The notes beneath the pieces were generated by a model. It was not told the origin of the DNA. It made no database searches and worked only from the letters and a program-made list of their open reading frames with translations. This document shows, piece after piece, positions 7,240 through 12,849 of a stretch of DNA of 12,849 bases. The DNA is from Rhodospirillales bacterium (GTDB lineage Bacteria > Pseudomonadota > Alphaproteobacteria > Acetobacterales > Acetobacteraceae): assembly GCA_025350425.1 (NCBI GenBank), contig JANXXW010000455.1, forward strand, positions 1 through 12,849, written 5' to 3'. Within the stretch, counting starts at the first letter, position 1. Every line of letters begins with the position of its first letter. The translations under genes and the position numbers were made by a program.

Positions 7240-8186
7240 GCGGAACGGCCGCCGCGTCGCGTAAACGCCTGGTTTCGCGTGAGCCGGGCGTACTCGCGCG
7301 GATGGTGCGCCATCGTGCCGACTACCTGTATGTGGCGCCCGCACTGGGCGTAATGCTGCTGGTGATCGGCTACCCCATCTATGACACGATCTACCTGTCC
7401 TTCTTCAACACGCCGCCTAGCCTGGCGCTGGAGGATAAGACCTTTGTCGGCGTGGACAACTACATCCGAATCCTGACCAGTGACGCGTTCCTCGAAGTCA
7501 CCGTCAACACGTTGATCTGGACGGCGTTCTCGACATTTTTCGCATTTGTGCTGGGACTGGGTGCCGCACTGGCGCTCGATAAGCAGTTCGTCGGACGTGG
7601 GCTGCTCCGCGGTATCCTGTTGATCCCCTACGTCATCAGTGCGGTGGCGGCCGCGTACATCTGGCGCTGGTTGTATCACACCGACTTCGGCGTGATCGGC
7701 GCGATCGCGGTAGCGGCGGGATTGACCGACCGGCCGATCAACTTCCTCGATAACACGGAGACATCGCTGGGGTCACTGATCGTGGTCAATGTGTGGAAGG
7801 AGTTCTCCTTTGCCATGATCATGATGCTGGCTGGATTACAGACGGTACCGGAACAGCTGCATCGTGCGGCGCAGGTCGATGGCGCCGGGGTGTTCCAGCG
7901 CTTCTGGCATATTACCATGCCGCATCTGAAGGGAGTTACCTTGGTAACGGTGTTGCTGCTGCTGGTCTCGAACCTCAACAGCTTTACCATCCCTTGGATC
8001 ATGACCGCCGGCGGGCCGGCCGGCTCGACCGACATCTGGATCACAGCCATCTATCAGCTCGCCTTCGAGCGTATTCGCTTCGGCATCTCGTCGGCCTACT
8101 CTGTCATCGTGTTCATCGTGATGATGTCGATGGGCTACTTCTATGTGCGTGCGCTGACACGACGCGACGGGGCGAGGTACGGATGA
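7236..8186 (+). CDS. Sugar ABC transporter inner-membrane permease, MalF/UgpA type
   Basis: This 316-residue permease has a short cytoplasmic N-terminus and six predicted membrane spans (about 33-53, 88-110, 123-143, 181-203, 232-254, 285-305). The EAA-loop that contacts the ATPase is EQLHRAAQVDGAGVFQRFWH with MPHL after it (206-230), matching EAAxxDGAxxxQxFxxIxLP. 'DYLYVAPALGVMLLVIGYPIY' is a normal first span for this family. The start is GTG 7236, overlapping the stop of the binding-protein gene (GTGA); a longer in-frame extension upstream overlaps that gene extensively and is unconserved. No strong Shine-Dalgarno precedes it, so it may rely on translational coupling. It should form a heterodimer with the next gene's product. 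Confidence 0.92.
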   Translation: MSGTAAASRKRLVSREPGVLARMVRHRADYLYVAPALGVMLLVIGYPIYDTIYLSFFNTPPSLALEDKTFVGVDNYIRILTSDAFLEVTVNTLIWTAFSTFFAFVLGLGAALALDKQFVGRGLLRGILLIPYVISAVAAAYIWRWLYHTDFGVIGAIAVAAGLTDRPINFLDNTETSLGSLIVVNVWKEFSFAMIMMLAGLQTVPEQLHRAAQVDGAGVFQRFWHITMPHLKGVTLVTVLLLLVSNLNSFTIPWIMTAGGPAGSTDIWITAIYQLAFERIRFGISSAYSVIVFIVMMSMGYFYVRALTRRDGARYG

Positions 8187-9034
8187 AGTCGCGTGGATCC
8201 CGTGGATGGGGAATCGTGCGCGTGGCGTTCCTGGCGGTGCTGACTCTGTTCACGCTGCTGCCGATGGTATGGATGCTTCTGACGTCGCTGAAGACGCAAT
8301 TCGCAGCTTCGCAGTATCCGCCGGAGTGGTGGCCGAAGAACGTGACGTTCGAGCAGTATTCTCTATTGCTCTCACCAGCGACCGAGACCGGGCGCGACTT
8401 TCTGCGCTACATGTTCAACAGTGTCTGGGTTTCACTGGCAAGCACGGTTTTAGGAGTGATTGTGGCGGTACCGGCGGCCTATGCGTTCTCGCGATTCCGC
8501 TTTCCCGGTCGGCAGTTACTGTTTTACTCCGTGTTGCTGCGGAACATGTTTCCCGCCGTGGTGTTTCTGATGCCACTGTTCATCCTGATGCGCTGGCTGC
8601 ATCTGGTGAACACCGAGTTCTCGCTCATCCTGACCTATCTGACATTCGGCCTGCCACTGTCAATCTGGCTGCTGAAGGGGTTCTATGACAATATCCCTGC
8701 GCAGCTGGAACAGGCGGCGCGTATGGACGGCGCGACGCGCTTCCAGGCATTTTTCCAGATAGTGATGCCGCTGTCATCGCCTGGGATCATCGCGACTGCG
8801 ATCTACTCATTCATCCTTGCGTGGAACGAGTATCTGTACGCGTTGGTGTTCCTAAACGATAAGTCCAAGCTCACGCTGCCGGTCGGGTTGCAACGGTTCT
8901 TCACGGAATACACGACGAACTGGCCTGGGCTGATGGCCGCGTCGTTCATCACCAGTGTGCCGGTCGTTGTGTTGTTCCTCATCTTACAGAAATATTTCGT
9001 GCGTGCGCTGACTGAGGGCGCGGTGAAGGCGTGA
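8183..9034 (+). CDS. Sugar ABC transporter inner-membrane permease, MalG/UgpE type
   Basis: This 283-residue permease (family usual 270-290) has six predicted spans: about 12-34, 80-103, 115-136, 145-165, 200-220 and 253-271. Its EAA loop is EQAARMDGATRFQAFFQIVM then PL (176-197), the classic form. The C-terminal 'YFVRALTEGAVKA' matches the usual 'kyfv.Glt.GAvKg' ending of MalG-type permeases, which supports an intact protein. The ATG at 8183 overlaps the first permease's stop (ATGA), with GAGG a few bases upstream. A longer in-frame reading that starts inside the first permease gene is a shadow and is rejected. It partners the upstream permease and docks on the downstream ATPase. Confidence 0.93.
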   Translation: MKSRGSRGWGIVRVAFLAVLTLFTLLPMVWMLLTSLKTQFAASQYPPEWWPKNVTFEQYSLLLSPATETGRDFLRYMFNSVWVSLASTVLGVIVAVPAAYAFSRFRFPGRQLLFYSVLLRNMFPAVVFLMPLFILMRWLHLVNTEFSLILTYLTFGLPLSIWLLKGFYDNIPAQLEQAARMDGATRFQAFFQIVMPLSSPGIIATAIYSFILAWNEYLYALVFLNDKSKLTLPVGLQRFFTEYTTNWPGLMAASFITSVPVVVLFLILQKYFVRALTEGAVKA

Positions 9035-9043
9035 GGATCAGGA

Positions 9044-10132
9044 ATGGCTGAAATACGTCTCCACGATGTCGTCAAGACGTATGGCTCCATGTATGCGGTC
9101 GATCACGTGTCCCTCACCGTTGCCGATGGCGAGTTTGTGGCGCTTGTCGGACCGTCAGGATGCGGTAAGACCACGACCCTCAATCTGATTGCCGGGCTAA
9201 TCGAACAGACCGCCGGCGATATATTCATCGGTGAGCGGCTCGTGAACGATCTCGATCCCAAAGACCGGGACATCGCGATGGTGTTCCAGAATTACGCGCT
9301 ATATCCGAATAAGACGGTGTTCAAGAATCTCGCCTTCCCGCTTAAAATGCGGAAGATGGCGCGGGCCGATATCGATGTGAAGGTGCGCGCGGCGGCCAAG
9401 GTGCTCGATATCGAACACCTGCTCGAGCGCCGGCCACGCGAGCTTTCCGGCGGTCAGCAGCAGCGCGTGGCGCTAGGGCGCGCGCTGGTGCGCGATCCTC
9501 GGGCATTCCTGATGGATGAGCCGCTCTCGAATTTGGATGCGAAGTTGCGCGGGCAGATGCGGGCGGAACTCAAGCGGTTCCACCAGGACCTGAATGCCAC
9601 CGTGGTCTATGTGACTCATGACCAGTTGGAGGCGGTGACCATGGCCGACCGCATGGCGGTGATGAACGGTGGGTTGTTGCAGCAATACGATACGCCTGCA
9701 CGGGTGTTTGATGCGCCGGTCAATACTTTCGTGGCGGGGTTCGTGGGAAGTCCCGCCATGAATCTCGTCCCCGCAATCGTGGTCAATCAGGGGGGCAGTT
9801 TCATTTTGCGTGGTTCGGCCGGCTGGAATTTTCCGCTGTCGTCACGCAATGCCCGCAAAGCGGTCGCGGCGAGTGGGCCAGGCGTCATACTGGGCGCACG
9901 CCACAGCACCATCGCGCTACACCGCACTGCAACTCCGGACACCATGCCCGGCCGGATCTACACGGTCGAGCCAACGGGCGACATCACGTTCGCCCACGTG
10001 CGCGTGGGCGAAGCGAATCTCGTGGTGAGCGTCACGCCCGACGTGCGCCTTGCGATGGACGACGACGTTTGGCTGGGATTTGACCAAAACAGGCTCCATC
10101 TTTTCGACGGAGTGACAGGAGGTGCATTGTGA
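9044..10132 (+). CDS. Sugar ABC transporter ATP-binding protein, MalK/UgpC family
   Basis: This 362-residue ATPase powers the transporter from the cytoplasmic side. All nucleotide-binding motifs are present: Walker A GPSGCGKTT (36-44), Q-loop FQNYALYP (81-88), signature LSGGQQQR (134-141), Walker B AFLMDEP (154-160), D-loop SNLDA (162-166) and H-loop THD with His192. A MalK-type C-terminal extension with TOBE folds follows (about 235-362), ending in 'RLHLFDGVTG'. The usual GIRPEH motif of this extension reads GARHSTI (284-290), a divergence of unknown effect. The ATG at 9044 has AGGA just upstream and lies 9 bases after the permease stop. The stop overlaps the next gene as GTGA. A UgpC/MsmX-like general sugar ATPase is possible, but placement suggests a dedicated one. 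Confidence 0.95.
   Translation: MAEIRLHDVVKTYGSMYAVDHVSLTVADGEFVALVGPSGCGKTTTLNLIAGLIEQTAGDIFIGERLVNDLDPKDRDIAMVFQNYALYPNKTVFKNLAFPLKMRKMARADIDVKVRAAAKVLDIEHLLERRPRELSGGQQQRVALGRALVRDPRAFLMDEPLSNLDAKLRGQMRAELKRFHQDLNATVVYVTHDQLEAVTMADRMAVMNGGLLQQYDTPARVFDAPVNTFVAGFVGSPAMNLVPAIVVNQGGSFILRGSAGWNFPLSSRNARKAVAASGPGVILGARHSTIALHRTATPDTMPGRIYTVEPTGDITFAHVRVGEANLVVSVTPDVRLAMDDDVWLGFDQNRLHLFDGVTGGAL
10117..10123 (+). promoter_or_regulatory. Strong Shine-Dalgarno that supports the GTG start at 10129
   Basis: AGGAGGT ends 5 bases before GTG 10129 and lies inside the end of the ATPase gene. It is the best ribosome-binding site I found in the window and is the main evidence that the next small frame is translated. 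Confidence 0.7.
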
Positions 10133-10461
10133 GTGATCACCAAGACAATCAAGCTGATCCAATGAACGCACTGTACTATGGGCCTTATAAAGATCACGCT
10201 TATGAGGAAGAATATACGGACCGCTCGCTCCTCATGAAAAAGGCCTCAACCAGGCCAATTTTTGAACAATGGGGCTCTAGCTGGGCCTGCTTTCCCATGG
10301 TTATTGCCGCCACGCGGCCGGTACCGGTTCTTTGCTTCACTAAGGTGGGCTGGGATGCCGAGGCGCGGTTCGGCCTCCCCATTTCAGGCTCGCACGAGTT
10401 GAACGGGATTTCCAATATGGAAGTAGCGGTAATGCTCGGCGCGGTAGGAGCCGTGTCATGA
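10129..10461 (+). CDS. Small protein of unknown function (110 aa) inside the transporter operon
   Basis: I do not recognise this protein. Evidence that it is real: a near-perfect Shine-Dalgarno 5 bases before the GTG, a 4-base overlap with the ATPase stop (GTGA) and another with the next start (ATGA), so it exactly fills the gap between two sure genes. The N-terminal third is polar and Tyr-rich (ALYYGPYKDHAYEEEY, residues 14-29). The middle is more hydrophobic (CFPMVIAATRPVPVLCF, with two Cys). The end is Gly/Ala-rich (MEVAVMLGAVGAVS). No signal peptide or clear membrane span is seen. Its first 180 bases count about 48 percent GC, well below neighbouring genes, suggesting recent acquisition or a remnant of a longer gene. 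An accessory to the transporter or to the downstream enzyme is conceivable but unsupported. Confidence 0.65.
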   Translation: MSDHQDNQADPMNALYYGPYKDHAYEEEYTDRSLLMKKASTRPIFEQWGSSWACFPMVIAATRPVPVLCFTKVGWDAEARFGLPISGSHELNGISNMEVAVMLGAVGAVS

Positions 10462-11654
10462 AGATTACCGATCTCCGCTGCGCCATGTTGGGACCGTTTC
10501 CGGTGGTGCGGATTCTTACCGACGAGGGTATCGATGGTCTTGGTCCGGTGGAGCATACCAAGCCCTATATTGCGCCGCATGTGCTGCAACTGCGTGACTC
10601 GCTGATTGGGCAGGACCCTACCAACGTCGAGCAGGTCATGATCCGTATCCGTCCGCGGGGTGCGTTCAAGCCCTGGGGCGCCGCTATCAGCGCGATCGAG
10701 ATCGCGCTTTGGGACATTGCGGGAAAGGCCGCTGGGTTACCGATATACAAGCTGCTTGGCGGCAAGGTGCGAGATCGCGTACGCGTATACAACGGCGCCA
10801 TCCGCACGCCGATGACGCGGTTCGAACCGGAGGACTTCGCCGAGAACGTGCGATTGATGAAGGCAGCGTCGCATGGTTTCACCATCGTGAAGCAGGGCAT
10901 CGGCTTCCATAGCGACATGAAGCACGCGATCCCGAACTTCCATCTTGGCGAGGACCGGCGTGGCGCGTTCCATAGCTGGATCACGCGTGGCCCGCTGACC
11001 GAAAGTGGCCTCAAGCACATCGTCGCGTGCGTAGCGGCGATGAAGGAGGTGCTTGGCGACGGAATCGGTCTCGCGCTGGATTGCGGACCGGGCATGACGG
11101 TGCCCGACGCTATCCGTCTCGGACGCGCGTTGGAGCCGTTCAATCTCATGTGGCTGGAGGACATGATCAGTGGCGATTACGTGCCATTCGTCAATGCCGA
11201 CGTCTACCGCGAGGTTACGCGCGCCACGTCCACGCCAATTCATACCGGCGAACAAATCTATCTGCGGCAGAACTTCAAGCAGTTGATCGAGGGCCACGCC
11301 GTCCGCGTCATCGGTCCCGATCCGTGCGACGTGGGAGGGATCGCGGAGTTGAAGTGGATCGCGGAATACGCCGACCTGCACGGCATCCTTATGGCGCCGC
11401 ACGGCATTGCCAACGGGCTACTCGGCCTTGCCGCATTGGTGCAGGTGTGTGCCACGCTGCCCGACAACTATATCGCGTTCGAGATGCCGTGGGGTCGCCC
11501 TGATTGGTGGTTCGATATCGTCGATGGGCTGCCTGACCCGATCGTGAAGGATGGTTTCATCGAAGTGTGGGACCGGCCAGGGCTTGGCGTCACCATCAAC
11601 GCGGAACGGGCGCGGCCGTATCTGGCCGAGGCGGATCGCGGGTTCTTCGATTAA
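10458..11654 (+). CDS. Enolase-superfamily (mandelate racemase/muconate lactonizing enzyme) protein, probable sugar-acid dehydratase
   Basis: This 398-residue cytoplasmic enzyme has an N-terminal capping domain (1-120, with 'AISAIEIALWDIAGKAAGLP' at 77-95) and a barrel domain with three metal ligands: Asp208 (ALDCG), Glu234 (WLEDM) and Glu265 (TGEQ). Asp288 (GPDPCDVGG) and His315 (APHG) lie 27 residues apart, the spacing of the catalytic Asp-His dyad in mandelate racemase. The KxK motif reads VKQG, so Lys145 is kept and the second Lys is Gly147. An insertion-like segment rich in His and charged residues (150-180) follows it. Many relatives dehydrate aldonic or aldaric acids to 2-keto-3-deoxy acids, which fits the nearby KDG kinase and aldolase. 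A cycloisomerase acting on a sugar lactone is the main alternative. The ATG overlaps the preceding stop (ATGA). Confidence 0.85.
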   Translation: MKITDLRCAMLGPFPVVRILTDEGIDGLGPVEHTKPYIAPHVLQLRDSLIGQDPTNVEQVMIRIRPRGAFKPWGAAISAIEIALWDIAGKAAGLPIYKLLGGKVRDRVRVYNGAIRTPMTRFEPEDFAENVRLMKAASHGFTIVKQGIGFHSDMKHAIPNFHLGEDRRGAFHSWITRGPLTESGLKHIVACVAAMKEVLGDGIGLALDCGPGMTVPDAIRLGRALEPFNLMWLEDMISGDYVPFVNADVYREVTRATSTPIHTGEQIYLRQNFKQLIEGHAVRVIGPDPCDVGGIAELKWIAEYADLHGILMAPHGIANGLLGLAALVQVCATLPDNYIAFEMPWGRPDWWFDIVDGLPDPIVKDGFIEVWDRPGLGVTINAERARPYLAEADRGFFD

Positions 11655-11659
11655 CGCGG

Positions 11660-12481
11660 TCAGGTGTCGTATTGGGCGGCGCGTTCCCGCAACTCATCCA
11701 TCGCAGCGTGCATCCGTCGAACTTCCTCTTCCTGCGCCATCATCTCGTCCGACAGATCCGGCGCGGCACCATCCCGCGGCAAATAGCCGATCGTCTCGGA
11801 GGTCGTGGCGATATCCCAGCGCATTCCGGGGTTGTCGCTCATCAGGTTGAGCACCTTGAAGCCGATATTCTCTGCGAGCACGGCGCGCTCCATGCCATGG
11901 CACAGGTCGCGGTTGGAGAGCCACATCGACTGGCCCCACTTGCCCATCCCCATGCTGCGTCCGGGCGGGTTGTCTGCCTCCTGGCAGTAGCCGATGCGGA
12001 AGCAGATCACCTCAAGTCCGTGCCGCTCGTGATAGGAGCGACCGAGGCGTTCGCCGACGAGTTTGGAGACGCCGTAAGGGTTGACCGGGCAGGGGGGCAT
12101 GTCGGTGCGGAGCGGCGATAGATCGAAGCGGTGGCCAGCCATGACCCAGTTGGAACTTGCGAAGATCAGCCGTCGCGCACGGCCCCGTACGGCGGCCTCG
12201 TAGACGTTCTGCGTCATATCGAAATTGTATCGCACCACGCTCTCCCAGGAGGAGCGCGGGCTTGGCCTTCCGGCGAGGTGGATGACCGTGTCCACCTTGT
12301 CGAACCGCTCCACCCAATTTCCGTCCCACGCGGTAAGGTCGGCGGTCGTAATCGCGTCGTCACCGTGCGATGCGATGTCAAGCAGTCTCATTGACCAGCC
12401 CAGCGCCGAGAAATGCGCGCGCAGCTTGGCGCCGAGATTTCCACTCGCTCCGGTGATAAGGACGGTTGGTAGTACCGTCAT
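11660..12481 (-). CDS. NAD-dependent sugar dehydrogenase of the extended SDR family, uronate-dehydrogenase-like
   Basis: This 273-residue Rossmann protein shows TGASGNLG (10-17), Asp35 at the end of strand 2 (NAD preference), FASSN with Ser109/Ser110, and YGVSK with Tyr136 and Lys140 as catalytic residues. Its plan resembles bacterial uronate dehydrogenases, which oxidise D-galacturonate or D-glucuronate to the aldarolactone: the SSN motif, 'YGVSKLVGE', 'CFRIGYC', a WLSNRD segment (187-192) and a late 'GYLPRDGAAP'. NAD-dependent epimerase or another sugar dehydrogenase is the alternative. The ATG at 12481 has GGAGA about 6 bases upstream; a 113-codon in-frame extension that reads through the divergent promoter region and antisense to the next gene is rejected. 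It is convergent with the enolase-family gene, with 5 bases between stop codons. Confidence 0.8.
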   Translation of the reverse strand: MTVLPTVLITGASGNLGAKLRAHFSALGWSMRLLDIASHGDDAITTADLTAWDGNWVERFDKVDTVIHLAGRPSPRSSWESVVRYNFDMTQNVYEAAVRGRARRLIFASSNWVMAGHRFDLSPLRTDMPPCPVNPYGVSKLVGERLGRSYHERHGLEVICFRIGYCQEADNPPGRSMGMGKWGQSMWLSNRDLCHGMERAVLAENIGFKVLNLMSDNPGMRWDIATTSETIGYLPRDGAAPDLSDEMMAQEEEVRRMHAAMDELRERAAQYDT

Positions 12482-12556
12482 AGTGGTTCTCCGTGTGCTT
12501 GACGCCGGGTAGCGCGCGCATTTAGCATTTTCAGCAAATTGAAAAAAAGTCCAGAC
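12482..12556. promoter_or_regulatory. Divergent promoter region between the SDR gene and the RraA-family gene
   Basis: These 75 bases separate two outward-facing genes. On the plus strand TTGACG (12499-12504), 18 bases, then TAGCAT (12523-12528) is a fair sigma70-like promoter, giving a start near 12536 and a leader of about 20 bases for the RraA-family gene. The region is AT-rich near 12521-12548, unlike most of the window. An inverted repeat overlaps the start site. Confidence 0.4.
12528..12545. promoter_or_regulatory. Candidate operator: TTTTCA-N6-TGAAAA inverted repeat
   Basis: TTTTCA (12528-12533) and TGAAAA (12540-12545) are perfect reverse complements with a 6-base spacer. They lie at the predicted transcription start of the RraA-family gene, where a bound repressor would block initiation. 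AT-rich symmetry can arise by chance in so short an AT-rich stretch. Confidence 0.3.
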
Positions 12557-12849
12557 ATGACGCATACGTCCGACATCCAGCGCCCTCCGCAACATCTGTG
12601 CGACGGCCTTGCCGCTGTCGGCAGCGCCACATGCAGCGCCGAACTGAGCCGCATGGGTATCCGCAACGCCCATGTGACCGGCCCGGTATCCTGGACTCCG
12701 GGCAAGGCGGTCGCCGGTCCGGCGTTGACGTTGCAATTCATGCCGAAGCGCGAGGACCAGTACGGCGACGACGAATATTCGCAGCCCGAACTGCAACTGC
12801 ATCGGCACGTTCTGTATCACGCGCAGAAGGGCGACGTGGTCGTGGTGGA
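12557..12849 (+). CDS. RraA-family protein (4-hydroxy-2-oxoacid aldolase/decarboxylase-like), 3' partial
   Basis: This frame runs off the right edge after 97 codons. The translation MTHTSDIQRPPQHLC... resembles the start of RraA-family proteins (also annotated dimethylmenaquinone methyltransferase-like). The family features seen are 'AVAGPALTLQFMP' (about 52-64; family 'vaGpAvTv') and the strand 'KGDVVVV' near 91-97. Members include 4-hydroxy-4-methyl-2-oxoglutarate aldolases and oxaloacetate decarboxylases, which release pyruvate, and the RNase E regulator RraA. In this sugar-acid context a metal-dependent aldolase is more likely than an RNase regulator. The ATG at 12557 has no clear Shine-Dalgarno. 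The catalytic Arg-Asp region lies outside the window, so activity cannot be judged. Confidence 0.75.
   Translation, partial: MTHTSDIQRPPQHLCDGLAAVGSATCSAELSRMGIRNAHVTGPVSWTPGKAVAGPALTLQFMPKREDQYGDDEYSQPELQLHRHVLYHAQKGDVVVV

Noticed and set aside
12482..12820. 113-codon N-terminal extension of the SDR
   Set aside because: It would cover the divergent promoter region and run antisense to the RraA-family gene. The ATG at 12481 has a good Shine-Dalgarno and sits directly before the Rossmann motif.
1..12849. CRISPR arrays, tRNA or rRNA genes, transposases, phage genes, toxin-antitoxin pairs
   Set aside because: Looked for and not seen; all large frames are accounted for by metabolic or transport genes.

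Overview
This is a GC-rich chromosomal segment from a Gram-negative bacterium, most likely an alphaproteobacterium; Acetobacteraceae or another Rhodospirillales-like lineage is an inference from gene content and style only. It carries ten recognisable protein genes, one well-supported gene of unknown function, and no RNA genes, insertion sequences or CRISPR arrays that I can see. Two genes run off the window edges.

Left region (1-3976, + strand): a 5'-truncated gene that fuses the end of an FAD/NAD(P)-type oxidoreductase to a complete DegT/DnrJ/EryC1-family PLP aminotransferase. A 193-base spacer with two hairpins follows, then an integral-membrane acyltransferase-3 (OafA-like) protein and a carboxymuconolactone decarboxylase-like protein that overlap by ATGA. 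The first two look like cell-surface glycan or small-molecule modification genes. No shared pathway with the rest of the window is evident.

Middle and right region (4027-12849): a sugar-acid uptake and catabolism locus. On the minus strand, 2-keto-3-deoxygluconate (KDG) kinase is translationally coupled to KDPG aldolase. Divergently, on the plus strand, lies an operon of a Tat-type solute-binding protein, two MalF/MalG-type permeases, a MalK/UgpC-type ATPase, a 110-residue protein of unknown function and an enolase-superfamily sugar-acid dehydratase-like enzyme. Most junctions in this operon are 4-base stop/start overlaps. A convergent uronate-dehydrogenase-like SDR ends 5 bases from the enolase-family gene. 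Divergent from that SDR, an RraA-family (aldolase-like) gene starts and leaves the window.

Working model (inference): the ABC system imports a sugar, uronate or oligosaccharide; the SDR oxidises the sugar; the enolase-superfamily enzyme dehydrates the acid to a 2-keto-3-deoxy acid; KDG kinase and KDPG aldolase convert this to pyruvate and glyceraldehyde 3-phosphate. The RraA-like protein could be an alternative aldolase branch. No dedicated regulator lies in the window, but both divergent intergenic regions hold inverted repeats that could be operators.

Most worth a second look: the oxidoreductase-aminotransferase fusion; the unknown gene at 10129-10461, which has a strong Shine-Dalgarno, overlaps both neighbours and is low in GC; the enolase-superfamily enzyme, which has Gly where mandelate racemase has its second catalytic Lys; and the 9-base inverted repeat in the kdgK/transporter divergent promoter region.
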